NCBI RefSeq assembly: GCF_020551945.1
Contig: NZ_JAJBZH010000001.1
Span: 252,108 to 316,107, forward strand
Origin: Cellulosimicrobium marinum
GTDB lineage: Bacteria > Actinomycetota > Actinomycetes > Actinomycetales > Cellulomonadaceae
DNA length: 64,000 nt
Direction of reading: 5' to 3'
Notes under the pieces: model-generated
Seen by the model: the letters and a program-made list of their open reading frames with translations, nothing else
Told to the model about the DNA's origin: nothing
Database searches by the model: none
Part shown: in pieces, positions 36,901-44,712 of the stretch
How the letters are laid out: every line of letters starts with the position of its first letter
Position numbering within the stretch: the first letter of the stretch is position 1
Position numbers and translations under genes: made by a program

Positions 36901-38719
36901 GCTCGTCACCCCCGCCGGCATCGCGGACCTCGACTTCGGGGACCCGGTCGAGGCGCTCAACCGTGTCACCGCCCAGCTCCAGGACGGTGACGACGCGAAC
37001 GGCGAGGCGGACGTCGTGGTCGCGCTCGTGCACGAGGGTGCGGGCGCGGGGACGCCGGACGGGTCGACCCTGGAGGAGGAGGTCGCCGCGGGCGGCCCCT
37101 TCGCCGAGCTCGTCACCGAGACGGACCCGCGCGTCGCGGCGTTCTTCACGGGCCACACCCACAAGCAGTACGCGTGGGAGGCGCCCGTCCCGGGCGTCGA
37201 GGGGGCGACGCGACCGATCGTCCAGACCGGCAGCTACGGCGAGTTCGTCGGGCACATCACCCTGACGATCGACGACGAGACGCACGAGGTCGTCGACCAC
37301 GCGGCGGTCAACGTGCGGCGCACCACCACTCCGTGGGAGCAGCTCGTCGAGACGTACCCGCGCGTGCAGGCCGTCAAGGACGTGCTCGACCCGGCGCTGG
37401 CCGAGGCCGAGGTCATCGGCTCGCAGCCCGTGGGCGAGGTCACGGCCGACATCACGACCGCGTACACCGGCGGCGCCTACACGGGCCCGGGCGGGACGTA
37501 CGTCGGTCCTGGTCCGCAGCCGAGCTCGGGCCGTGACGACCGCATGTCGGAGTCGACCCTGGGCAACCTCGTGGCGAACTCGCTGCGCGACACGCTCGCC
37601 GACCCGGACCGCGGCGGCGCCGACCTCGGCGTCGTCAACCCGGGCGGCCTGCGCAACGAGCTGTTCTACGGCCCGGACGGCGTCGTCACGTTCGCCGAGG
37701 CGAACGCGGTGCTCCCGTTCGTCAACAACCTGTGGACGGTGACCCTCACGGGCGAGCAGGTCGTGGAGATGCTCGAGCAGCAGTGGCAGACCCTCCCGAA
37801 CGGGACGCGCCCGTCGCGCCCGTACCTCGCGCTCGGGCTGTCGGACAACGTGAGCTGGACGGCGGCGACCGCGGACGGCAACGCCGCTCCCGGGGACAAC
37901 GTCCTGTCGGTGACGATCGACGGCGAGCCCGTCGACCCCGCCGGCGAGTACCGGGTCGCCACGTTCTCGTTCCTCGCGACGGGCGGCGACAACTTCCGGG
38001 TGTTCACGCAGGGCACGAACCCGCGCGACTCGGGCCTGGTCGACCGCGACGCGTGGATCGCTTACCTCGAGGAGAACTCGCCGCTCACGCCGTCCTTCGC
38101 GCGGTCGCGCGTGGTGGTCGGCGCGCTGCCCGGCCCGGTCACGGCGGGCGAGGACGTGAGCGTGGAGCTCTCCGCCCTCGACCTCACGTCGCTCGGGTCG
38201 CCGCGCAACACCGAGGTGACGGGGTACCTCGTCCCCGCCGACGGCACGTTCGACCCGGAGAACCCGGGCGACGCCGTGGCGACGGCGACCGCGACCGACG
38301 GCGCTGCGACCCTCACCGCGACCGTCCCCGAGGACACCGCCGAGGGGGCGTACGACCTGTGGGTCGTCGCGTCGCCCAGCGGGACCGTGAGCCGCGTCCC
38401 GGTCACGGTGGAGGCGGCCGAGGAGCCGACCGGCGTCGACGTCGCCGTCACCGCGCAGGCGCGCTGCCTCGCCGGGACGGCGTACCTCGCGGTCCGGGCG
38501 ACCAACGGCGAGGACGTGCGGATCGACGTCCGCCACTACACGCCGTTCGGCGAGAAGCGGTTCGCGGGCGTCCAGCCCGGGTCGTCGGCGTACCAGGCGT
38601 ACAACAGCCGCCAGTCCTCGATCGAGGGTGGTTCGGTGACGGTGGCGGGCTACGTGTCCGGCGCGACGCCGCGCTACGAGCAGCACCGCGTCACGTACGA
38701 GGGCATCACCTGCGGCTGA
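33926..38719 (+). CDS. Secreted bifunctional nuclease/5'-nucleotidase (ExeM/NucH plus UshA)
   Basis: A 1597-residue exported protein. A signal peptide with an Arg-rich start (about 36 residues, ending ATAASAAP) is followed by: a lamin-tail domain (about 38-180, INEAYLSGGSANAP, FVELYNPTSADVALDGWSV); an OB-fold segment as in ExeM (about 230-335); an EEP nuclease (about 500-825, ATFNVLNYF, MEIENSA, GDFNSY, SSDHDPVLVG); a metallophosphatase (about 843-1140, INDFHGR, GNHEFDQGF, GHTHKQY); a 5'-nucleotidase C domain (about 1190-1380, FLATGGDNFRVF); and beta-rich C-terminal domains with two cysteines. It could degrade DNA to nucleosides plus phosphate outside the cell. No LPXTG or other anchor is seen, so it is probably released. 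AAGGAG precedes the GTG. Confidence 0.92.
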   Translation: MSDHQHLRRRRVVASGLTLALAVPLSVTAATAASAAPDGSGVVINEAYLSGGSANAPFTNKFVELYNPTSADVALDGWSVQYRSATGSAAFSGVVPLSGSIEAGGYYLVQAASNGSNGAALPTPDASGTVSFQGQNGTIALASTTTALNPGTGDLAGTAGVVDLVGYGSSNSFETAAAPAGRANTAGGSLNRAGFADTDDNSADFAVLDAVTPQNSGDDGGPDPEPGEVVPIAEIQGTGAASPLVGQTVTTRGVVTASYPTGGYDGFYLQTEGTGDLADDHDASDAIFVYSAAAAAGVEAGDHVEVTGPVSEYFSMTQIAPAAGGWTVLDEPAEAVKPADVAFPASDAEREALEGMLLQPAGDYTVADNYDTNFYGSFLLAAGTDPFLQPTSAGRPGSAEAAAAVADRAARGVVLDDGATTNFNSTANKAIPLPYLTGGAPARVGAGVTFETPVILDYRFDAWTFQPLTHLRAGDGGNADEVQPATFADTREAAPAAVGGDLSVATFNVLNYFTTTGDQLAGCQFYTDREGNPITVRTGCAARGAADAENLERQQTKIVAAIDALDADVVALMEIENSAPFGKDRDQALSDLVDALNDAAGADEWAFVPSPAALPDDEDVIRLAYIYQVDAAEPVGGSQILLDDAAFVNAREPLAQVFQPAGGADGAEDDVLVVANHFKSKGSGTPVLDGDEDSGDGQGAFNASRVAQAEALVGFAEDVAADAGTDTVLLAGDFNSYSQEDPLEVFKEAGYVDLGATTGEQTYLFDGYVGSLDHVFASPAAADAVTGTDVWNINSVEPIANEYSRYNYNASILYDETAFRSSDHDPVLVGLDLAGDVEPGTTTIDLLAINDFHGRIEPYSTNSTTGVVTNNTLSFAGTVEELRAQNPDGTAFVSAGDNIGASLFASALQQDQPTIDVLNALDLATSAVGNHEFDQGFDDLTGRVADAADWTYTGANVYDKGTQDPALPEYQVVEIDGIDVGFVGVVTEETPTLVTPAGIADLDFGDPVEALNRVTAQLQDGDDANGEADVVVALVHEGAGAGTPDGSTLEEEVAAGGPFAELVTETDPRVAAFFTGHTHKQYAWEAPVPGVEGATRPIVQTGSYGEFVGHITLTIDDETHEVVDHAAVNVRRTTTPWEQLVETYPRVQAVKDVLDPALAEAEVIGSQPVGEVTADITTAYTGGAYTGPGGTYVGPGPQPSSGRDDRMSESTLGNLVANSLRDTLADPDRGGADLGVVNPGGLRNELFYGPDGVVTFAEANAVLPFVNNLWTVTLTGEQVVEMLEQQWQTLPNGTRPSRPYLALGLSDNVSWTAATADGNAAPGDNVLSVTIDGEPVDPAGEYRVATFSFLATGGDNFRVFTQGTNPRDSGLVDRDAWIAYLEENSPLTPSFARSRVVVGALPGPVTAGEDVSVELSALDLTSLGSPRNTEVTGYLVPADGTFDPENPGDAVATATATDGAATLTATVPEDTAEGAYDLWVVASPSGTVSRVPVTVEAAEEPTGVDVAVTAQARCLAGTAYLAVRATNGEDVRIDVRHYTPFGEKRFAGVQPGSSAYQAYNSRQSSIEGGSVTVAGYVSGATPRYEQHRVTYEGITCG

Positions 38720-38746
38720 CCCCCGTGCGCTGACGCGCAGACCGAG

Positions 38747-38786
38747 ACCGCGACCCGGGTTCCGTCCGACGGACCCGGGTCGCGGT
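38747..38786 (+). terminator. Hairpin terminator after the nuclease gene
   Basis: ACCGCGACCCGGGT (38747-38760) pairs perfectly with ACCCGGGTCGCGGT (38773-38786). An inner CCG/CGG extends the stem. It begins 27 bases after the stop. Confidence 0.82.
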
Positions 38787-38923
38787 GCGTCCAGCCGGGC
38801 CGCGGGCCGTCCGCCCGCGCCTACGCGTGAACGTCGCGCGCACCGCCGACCGTCCGCGTGCGTCCCGCCGGTGCGCGCGACGTGCTCCGTTCCCTCCCAG
38901 GGAGCCCGGGTATCGTCGTGCCC

Positions 38924-39271
38924 GTGAGCTCTGAGCAGTCCCCCGTGCCCGACGCCGCGTCCTCCGACACCTCCGGCGCGCCGCAGGGCGGTGCCCCGGC
39001 GCAGGAGGAGGTGGAGGTCGAGCAGGTCCTCGATCCCGCCACGGTGCGTCGTGCGCCGCGCTATCGCGCGTTCTTCACCGTGGGGGTCGTGCTCGGTCTC
39101 GTCGTGGGGCTCGGGCTCGGCGGCGCGTGGCTGCAGTCGCCGATGTCCGCACCGGTGTTCAAGCCGGGCGTCTACTTCTCCGTGATCCTCGTGACGTGCG
39201 CCGCGCTCGGCGCGGGCGTCGCGGGCCTGTGGGCGGTCGTCGCGGACCGTCGGAGCATGCGCGGGCGCTGA
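38924..39271 (+). CDS. Hypothetical two-helix membrane protein
   Basis: A 115-residue protein. Residues 1-45 are acidic and disordered; then YRAFFTVGVVLGLVVGLGLG and VYFSVILVTCAALGAGVAG form two helices separated by a short loop. It resembles small actinobacterial membrane proteins of unknown role. A TATCGT hexamer ends seven bases before the chosen GTG; GTG at 38918 is a second option. Confidence 0.62.
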   Translation: MSSEQSPVPDAASSDTSGAPQGGAPAQEEVEVEQVLDPATVRRAPRYRAFFTVGVVLGLVVGLGLGGAWLQSPMSAPVFKPGVYFSVILVTCAALGAGVAGLWAVVADRRSMRGR

Positions 39272-39305
39272 GCCGCGCCCCGACGGGGTCGGTGACGGCT
39301 CCCGG

Positions 39306-40601
39306 TCAGGCGGGGGTCCGGTCGCCGGGTGTCCACCGGGTCCGGACCTGGTCGCGCAGGGCGGCCGCGCGCCGGACGTCGGCGACGACGACGTACCCGG
39401 CGGCGAGTCCCGTGACCGCGCAGGCGATCGCGACGAGCTGCGCCGACCCCGCGGACCACGGCCCCGGCAGGGTCCCCGTCGCGGCCGCGGTCACCACGGG
39501 GGAGACGAACCCCAGGAGGACGAGCCAGCCCACCGCCACCAGTCCGGCGGTGGTGTGCGGCGCGGTCGCGACGTCGAGCACGACGGCGTCCGGCAGCGGG
39601 CGCGCGAGCGCGGGGTCCGCCAGCGCGGCCCGGACCCGGCGCTCCTGGAGCCCTGCCCGGACGACGGTCGCGCCGAGCCAGACGACCAGGCACAGGGCCG
39701 CTGCGGCGACCAGGACCCCTCCGACGCCCACGAGCACGTCGATCAGCGTCTCCCCGAACGGGCCGTAGTACCGGCGCGGCGCGTTCCTCCCGGGCTGTCG
39801 CAGGAACAGGCCCACCATGAACAGGACGAAGCCCACCGCCCCGCCGGCCCCGACGACCGCGGACCCGACCGTGGTCCGGCGGGACCGGACCCGGTCCTCC
39901 GCGCGGGAACGGCCGGTGACCGGCGCAGGGCCGAGGGCCGCGCGAGCACGCCGCTCGGCGGCCTCCGCAGCGCGCGCCTCGTTCTGCCCCCAGGTCGTCC
40001 GGAGCCAGTGCTGGGTGCTCTCCCACCGGGTGCGCCACCCGCGCGCCGCGACGAGGCCCAGCCCGCTCGCGCCGGCCAGCACGACCCCGGCGACGACGAC
40101 GGCGCGGCCGGACGCGTCGTCGGACGCGAGCATCACCGCCCCGATGCCGCCACCGCCGACCCCGGCGACGGCGAGCGTCGTCCACAGCAGACCGGTCACG
40201 GCGCCCGGTGGGCCGGACCGCGCGATCCGGTCGCGCACGGAGCGGGGTGGCACGTGCGTCCGAGGGCGAGCCGCCGCGGCGAGCTCGTGCGCGAGTCGTG
40301 CCGTCGCGGCCGCGCGCAGCGGGACGAACACCACGGCGGCGAGGACGACGAGCAGGGCCCACCAGCCGAGGACGCCCCGTCCCAGCTCCTCGAGCTCGAA
40401 CCGCCAGGACCCGAACACCTCGCCGCCGACGAGCACCACACCGAGCAGCGCGAGGAAGGATGCGACCGCGGCGCCGAGCACGGCTCCCACGGCGGTCGCC
40501 AGACCGTCCAGCAGGACGAGCGCCCGACCGGGCACGACCTCGACGAAGCGGAACAGCGTCCGTTCGCGCACGTGCGCGGCGCGAGGACGGCGGCTGGACA
40601 C
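39306..40601 (-). CDS. Hypothetical multi-helix membrane protein
   Basis: A 431-residue protein, not recognised. The N-terminus is basic (SSRRPRAAHVRERTLFRFVE). About eight hydrophobic segments follow, arranged as pairs separated by Arg-rich stretches of 30-50 residues (for example EARAAEAAERRARAALG). This layout resembles repeated two-helix units. The frame stays open upstream through purF on the other strand, but GTG at 40601 with TATCCT six bases before it marks the plausible, possibly leaderless, start. It diverges from purF, 63 bases apart. Confidence 0.62.
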   Translation of the reverse strand: MSSRRPRAAHVRERTLFRFVEVVPGRALVLLDGLATAVGAVLGAAVASFLALLGVVLVGGEVFGSWRFELEELGRGVLGWWALLVVLAAVVFVPLRAAATARLAHELAAAARPRTHVPPRSVRDRIARSGPPGAVTGLLWTTLAVAGVGGGGIGAVMLASDDASGRAVVVAGVVLAGASGLGLVAARGWRTRWESTQHWLRTTWGQNEARAAEAAERRARAALGPAPVTGRSRAEDRVRSRRTTVGSAVVGAGGAVGFVLFMVGLFLRQPGRNAPRRYYGPFGETLIDVLVGVGGVLVAAAALCLVVWLGATVVRAGLQERRVRAALADPALARPLPDAVVLDVATAPHTTAGLVAVGWLVLLGFVSPVVTAAATGTLPGPWSAGSAQLVAIACAVTGLAAGYVVVADVRRAAALRDQVRTRWTPGDRTPA

Positions 40602-40664
40602 CGGGCGAGGATAGCGAGAGCGAAGAATCGGAGGGCACCGCGTCCACGTGAGACACTGAAGTAC

Positions 40665-42212
40665 GTGGCCCCCCGCGGAGATGGACTTCTCAACCACGAC
40701 CTCATGCCCGGCGAGAAAGGCCCCCAGGACGCCTGCGGCGTCTTCGGAGTCTGGGCGCCCGGCGAGGAGGTCGCCAAGCTCGCCTACTTCGGGCTCTACG
40801 CGCTGCAGCACCGCGGCCAGGAGTCCGCGGGCATCGCGACGAGCAACGGCGAGCAGATCCTCGTCTACAAGGACATGGGACTCGTCTCGCAGGTGTTCGA
40901 CGAGACGGCGCTCAACGCCCTGACGGGACACATCGCCGTCGGGCACTGCCGCTACTCGACGACCGGTGGGGTAACCTGGGAGAACGCGCAGCCGACGCTC
41001 GGCGCCACGTCCTCCGGCACCGTCGCCCTGGGTCACAACGGCAACCTCACGAACTCCGCCGAGCTCGTCGACCTCGTCGCCGAGCGGTACGGCGCCCAGC
41101 GCCGCGGCGAGCTCGCCCGCGGCAACACGACGGACACGGCGCTCGTCACCGCCCTCCTCGCCGGCGACGCCGACCACACGCTCGAGTCGACCGCGCTCGA
41201 GGTGCTGCCGCGCCTGCGCGGCGCGTTCTCCCTCGTGTTCATGGACGAGCACACCCTCTACGCCGCGCGCGACCCGCAGGGCGTCCGCCCGCTCGTGCTC
41301 GGTCGGCTGGAGCGTGGCTGGGTCGTCGCGAGCGAGACCCCGGCGCTCGACATCGTCGGTGCGTCGTTCGTGCGCGAGGTCGAGCCGGGCGAGCTCATCG
41401 CGATCGACGCCGACGGGCTGCGCTCGCAGCGGTTCGCGCCGGTCGAGCGTGCCGGGTGCGTGTTCGAGTACGTCTACCTGGCCCGCCCGGACACGGCGAT
41501 CAAGGGCCGCTCGGTGCACGCCGCCCGCGTCGAGATGGGGCGCCAGCTCGCCCGCGAGCACCCCGTCGACGCCGACCTCGTCATCCCCGTCCCCGAGTCG
41601 GGCACGCCCGCCGCCGTGGGGTACGCGGCCGAGTCGGGCATCCCGTTCGGGCAGGGCCTGACGAAGAACGCGTACGTCGGACGGACGTTCATCCAGCCGT
41701 CGGACACGCTGCGCCAGCTCGGCATCCGGCTCAAGCTCAACCCGCTGCGCGAGGTCATCCGGGGCAAGCGGCTCGTCGTCGTGGACGACTCGATCGTGCG
41801 CGGGAACACCCAGCGCGCGCTCATCCGGATGCTCCGGGAGGCGGGCGCCGCGGAGGTCCACGTGCGGATCAGCTCGCCGCCCGTGAAGTGGCCCTGCTTC
41901 TACGGCATCGACTTCGCGTCCCGGGCCGAGCTCATCGCCAACGGTCTCTCCCCGGACGAGATCGGCCAGTCGCTCGGTGCCGACACCCTCGGCTACATCT
42001 CGACCGAGGGCATGATCGCCGCCACCGAGCAGCCTGCGTCGCAGCTCTGCACCGCCTGCTTCACCGGGAAGTACCCCATCGAGCTGCCCCCGGACGACCA
42101 GCTCGGCAAGCACCTGCTGGAGCAGGCCGAGCTTCCCCTCGGTGCCCCGGAGGACGGCCTGCGCAGCCTCTCCGTGAGCTCCGGCGGCGCCGGCGCCCTG
42201 CAGCACCCCTGA
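40665..42212 (+). CDS. purF: Amidophosphoribosyltransferase
   Basis: First committed step of purine synthesis: PRPP plus glutamine gives phosphoribosylamine. At 515 residues, an N-terminal propeptide (23 residues) ends before the Ntn nucleophile Cys24 in GPQDACGVFG, as in the B. subtilis-type enzyme. GHCRYSTTGG and GHNGNLTN follow. The PRPP loop reads LVVVDDSIVRGNTQRA. Cysteines in VKWPCFYGID and LCTACF match the ligands of the 4Fe-4S cluster. The GTG start has a near -10 hexamer GACACT seven bases before it. purM begins 47 bases later. Confidence 0.95.
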   Translation: MAPRGDGLLNHDLMPGEKGPQDACGVFGVWAPGEEVAKLAYFGLYALQHRGQESAGIATSNGEQILVYKDMGLVSQVFDETALNALTGHIAVGHCRYSTTGGVTWENAQPTLGATSSGTVALGHNGNLTNSAELVDLVAERYGAQRRGELARGNTTDTALVTALLAGDADHTLESTALEVLPRLRGAFSLVFMDEHTLYAARDPQGVRPLVLGRLERGWVVASETPALDIVGASFVREVEPGELIAIDADGLRSQRFAPVERAGCVFEYVYLARPDTAIKGRSVHAARVEMGRQLAREHPVDADLVIPVPESGTPAAVGYAAESGIPFGQGLTKNAYVGRTFIQPSDTLRQLGIRLKLNPLREVIRGKRLVVVDDSIVRGNTQRALIRMLREAGAAEVHVRISSPPVKWPCFYGIDFASRAELIANGLSPDEIGQSLGADTLGYISTEGMIAATEQPASQLCTACFTGKYPIELPPDDQLGKHLLEQAELPLGAPEDGLRSLSVSSGGAGALQHP

Positions 42213-42259
42213 CCGAACCGCGGGAACGCACCACCCCTGAGACCCTGGAGCCCACGATC

Positions 42260-43387
42260 GTGACTGCCGAGAACCCCGGCCTGACCTATGCCGCCGCGGG
42301 CGTCGACACCGAGGCGGGCGACAAGGCCGTCGAGCTCATGAAGGACGCCGTGCGTCGCACCCAGGGACCGCAGGTCCTGGGCGGCGTGGGCGGGTTCGCG
42401 GGCCTGTACGACGCCGCGGAGCTCACGCGCTATCGCCGCCCTCTGCTCGCGACGTCCACGGACGGCGTCGGGACGAAGGTCGCGATCGCGCAGGCGATGG
42501 ACGTCCACGACACGATCGGCTTCGACCTCGTCGGCATGGTCGTCGACGACATCGTCGTGGTCGGGGCGAAGCCCCTGTTCATGACGGACTACATCGCGTG
42601 CGGCAAGGTCGTGCCCGAGCGCATCGCGGGCGTCGTCCGCGGCATCGCGGCGGCGTGCGAGGTGGCAGGCACCGCGCTCGTGGGCGGCGAGACGGCGGAG
42701 CACCCGGGCCTGCTCGCACCGGACGAGTACGACGTCGCGGGTGCGGCCACCGGCGTCGTCGAGGCGGACGCGCTGCTCGGCCCGGACCGGGTGCGCGAGG
42801 GCGACGTGCTCATCGGCCTCGCCTCGTCGGGCCTGCACTCGAACGGCTACTCGCTCGTGCGGGCGGTGCTTCAGCACGCCGGGTGGGGGCTGGAGCGGCA
42901 CGTCGACGACCTCGGTCGGACCGTCGGCGAGGAGCTCCTGGAGCCGACCCGCGTCTACGCGAGCGACTGCCTCGCCCTCGCCGCCGACGACGCGGCGCAG
43001 GTCCACGCGTTCACGCACGTCACCGGCGGCGGCCTCGCGGCGAACCTCGCACGCGTGCTGCCCGCGGGACTCGTGGGCGTCGTGGACCGGTCGAGCTGGG
43101 CCGTCCCGCCCGTCTTCGGCCTCGTGCGCGATCTCGGCGGTGTCCCGCGCGGCGACCTGGAGAACACGCTGAACCTGGGCGTCGGGATGGTCGCCGTCGT
43201 CGGCGCCGACGGCGTCGACGCGGCGCTCGCCCGCTGCGCCGCGCTCGGCCTGCCCGCGTGGGTGCTCGGCCAGGTCGAGGCGTTCGACCCGACCGCCGCG
43301 GCCGACGTCGCGGACGGCGACCTCGTGGCCGGGACCAAGGGCGTGCAGGCTGGTGCCGTGCGCCTCGTGGGTGACTACCGGGCCTGA
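42260..43387 (+). CDS. purM: Phosphoribosylformylglycinamidine cyclo-ligase
   Basis: AIR synthetase, fifth step of purine synthesis. The 375-residue protein starts TYAAAGVDTEAGDKAVELMK and carries GGFAGLYDA, LLATSTDGVGTK, ACGKVVPERIAGVVRGIAAAC, ALVGGETAEHPG and THVTGGGLAANLAR, all family hallmarks. GTG 42260 follows CTGGAGCC. It is co-directional with purF, followed by a perfect bidirectional terminator. The usual actinobacterial order purF-purM-DUF3073-bldC is kept. Confidence 0.95.
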   Translation: MTAENPGLTYAAAGVDTEAGDKAVELMKDAVRRTQGPQVLGGVGGFAGLYDAAELTRYRRPLLATSTDGVGTKVAIAQAMDVHDTIGFDLVGMVVDDIVVVGAKPLFMTDYIACGKVVPERIAGVVRGIAAACEVAGTALVGGETAEHPGLLAPDEYDVAGAATGVVEADALLGPDRVREGDVLIGLASSGLHSNGYSLVRAVLQHAGWGLERHVDDLGRTVGEELLEPTRVYASDCLALAADDAAQVHAFTHVTGGGLAANLARVLPAGLVGVVDRSSWAVPPVFGLVRDLGGVPRGDLENTLNLGVGMVAVVGADGVDAALARCAALGLPAWVLGQVEAFDPTAAADVADGDLVAGTKGVQAGAVRLVGDYRA

Positions 43388-43418
43388 CATGTCCAGGGCG
43401 GCCCGACGGACTACGCCC

Positions 43419-43462
43419 GACGACGAACGGCGACCCCCGCGCGGGGGTCGCCGTTCGTCGTC
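43419..43462. terminator. Perfect 22-bp inverted repeat, bidirectional terminator
   Basis: The arms 43419-43440 and 43441-43462 are perfect complements (core GACCCCCGC/GCGGGGGTC) with no spacer. It sits between the convergent purM and DUF3073 genes. In RNA the innermost bases would form the loop. Confidence 0.85.
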
Positions 43463-43500
43463 GGTCCGGCTGTGGACCGGGAGATGCTGGGGGTGCCGAC

Positions 43501-43710
43501 TCAGCGGTCGTCGGACCAGCCGGTGTACCGCTGGTCGTACCGCTCGACGTCGTCGGAGGACTCGGCCTCGTAGCGGGAGTCCGTCACGACATCCGTATGG
43601 CTGTGACCGGTGAGCTCCTGCTCGAGAGCCCTGTAGTTCGTCTCGGGGCTGTAGTACTTCAGCGCGCGAGCGACCTTGGTCTGCTTTGCCTTCTGACGGC
43701 CGCGGCCCAT
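43501..43710 (-). CDS. DUF3073 family protein
   Basis: A 69-residue actinobacterial protein. The basic N-terminus MGRGRQKAKQTKVARALKYY and the SPETNYRALEQELTG block are diagnostic of DUF3073; the acidic C-terminal half ends WSDDR. Function unknown, but the positive start suggests nucleic-acid binding. GAGGGGG stands before the ATG. A candidate promoter, TTGGAC-16 bp-TACACC, is readable on the minus strand at about 43774-43801. Confidence 0.9.
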   Translation of the reverse strand: MGRGRQKAKQTKVARALKYYSPETNYRALEQELTGHSHTDVVTDSRYEAESSDDVERYDQRYTGWSDDR

Positions 43711-44093
43711 GGCTCCGACCCCCTCAACGTAGAAGCGGGGCGGCTACGTGCTCAGACGTGCGGCCCCGGGGTGTAGTTTCGTCTGTTCAGAGTCCAACGG
43801 TACATGCTGGACGGCTATTCCATCCACTCGGAAGCGGCCGTGGCGCCCGCGACGTGCAGAGCGTCACACGCCGTCGAGGCGCCCGTCCGTCACCAGGCCG
43901 AGGAGCAGTGGCGCATCGGGCCCGTAAGGCGCAGGAGCGACCCACCGGCCCTTTGGACCATAGAGCGATAAGTTCACCCGTCCGTCAAGTCGCCCGAATT
44001 CCGCATCCTGCCACAATAGAAGGCACTGGCGTCGCGCTGTCGTCGTGCTCCGGGGCAAATCCGCGGGACCAGCGTGCTCCAGGAGGAGGTGCC
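43711..44093. other. 383-bp intergenic region between DUF3073 and bldC
   Basis: Contains the DUF3073 leader and the bldC leader. It is less GC-rich than its surroundings. Visible are GTCCA-N11-TGGAC (about 43795-43815) and, near 44015-44025, CACAATAG, a possible -10 for bldC. On the minus strand, 43864-43977 could encode a 37-residue peptide from a GTG (NLSLYGPKGRW, then LLLGLVTDGRLDGV). It has no recognisable homology by eye and may be a small gene or a remnant. Confidence 0.4.
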
Positions 44094-44096
44094 GTG

Positions 44097-44309
44097 ATGT
44101 CGATGCACGGAGAGTCGGAAGTCCTGCTCACGCCTGCCGAGGTCGCCAGCCTGTTCCGGGTCGATCCCAAGACGGTGACGCGCTGGGCCAAGGCAGGCAA
44201 GCTGTCCTCGATCCGTACCCTCGGTGGGCATCGCCGGTATCGCGAGTCGGAGGTGCGCGCGTTGCTGGGCGCGGCGAGCGAACCGGCCGAGGGCCCCGAC
44301 AAGAGCTGA
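44097..44309 (+). CDS. bldC: BldC-family MerR-like DNA-binding regulator
   Basis: A 70-residue stand-alone MerR-type winged helix. The sequence LLTPAEVASLFRVDPKTVTR and WAKAGKLSSIRTLGGHRRYR matches BldC closely. BldC proteins bind direct repeats cooperatively and control development in Streptomyces; in non-sporulating relatives the role is unclear. It has no effector domain. AGGAGGAGG precedes both a GTG (44094) and the chosen ATG (44097). Confidence 0.92.
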   Translation: MSMHGESEVLLTPAEVASLFRVDPKTVTRWAKAGKLSSIRTLGGHRRYRESEVRALLGAASEPAEGPDKS

Positions 44310-44316
44310 CCCGATC

Positions 44317-44340
44317 GGTCGGGTCGCGCGCGGCCCGACC
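44317..44340. terminator. Hairpin between convergent bldC and DUF3618 genes
   Basis: GGTCGGG (44317-44323) pairs with CCCGACC (44334-44340). More GC-rich inverted repeats (CCCCGGGG, CGGGGCCG/CGGCCCG) follow up to 44395, so the 100-bp gap is almost entirely self-complementary. Confidence 0.5.
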
Positions 44341-44409
44341 CGGGGAACCCCGTCCCCGGGGCGGTCCCGGCGGGGCCGAACGGCCCGTCGATCGGGCTGT
44401 CGGAAGCCC

Positions 44410-44712
44410 TCAGGAGCGGCGGCGCAGCACCGCGGCGAGCACGAGCGCGGCGCCGGCGGCGGCCGCACCGAGCAGCACCTTGACGTTGCGCGAGCGGTCG
44501 GGGTCCTCCTCCGGGAGCCCGCCGCCGGTGAGGAACGTCCCGGTGTCGGTCGCGGCCTGCTTGGCCTGCTGCGCGACCTGCGTCGCCTGGACCCGCGGGT
44601 CGAGACGGGTCGCGAGCTCGTCGATGGTCCCGGCCAGCTCGGCGCGGGTCCGGGCGATCTCGTCCTCGAGCTGGCTCGGGGACGGCGTGGGTGCCTTGTC
44701 GGGCGCGCTCAC
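44410..44712 (-). CDS. DUF3618 family membrane-associated protein
   Basis: A 100-residue protein. The N-terminal helix LEDEIARTRAELAGTIDELATRLDPR is the DUF3618 signature. A C-terminal membrane helix (VLLGAAAAGAALVLAAVLRRR) ends in basic residues. Function unknown. Its ATG overlaps the stop of the holin-X gene (ATGA); these two families commonly form a pair in actinobacteria. Confidence 0.85.
   Translation of the reverse strand: MSAPDKAPTPSPSQLEDEIARTRAELAGTIDELATRLDPRVQATQVAQQAKQAATDTGTFLTGGGLPEEDPDRSRNVKVLLGAAAAGAALVLAAVLRRRS

Noticed and set aside
33233-38686. 1817-codon minus-strand frame opposite the secreted nuclease
   Set aside because: Arg/Val/Asp-rich shadow of a well-supported gene on the plus strand.
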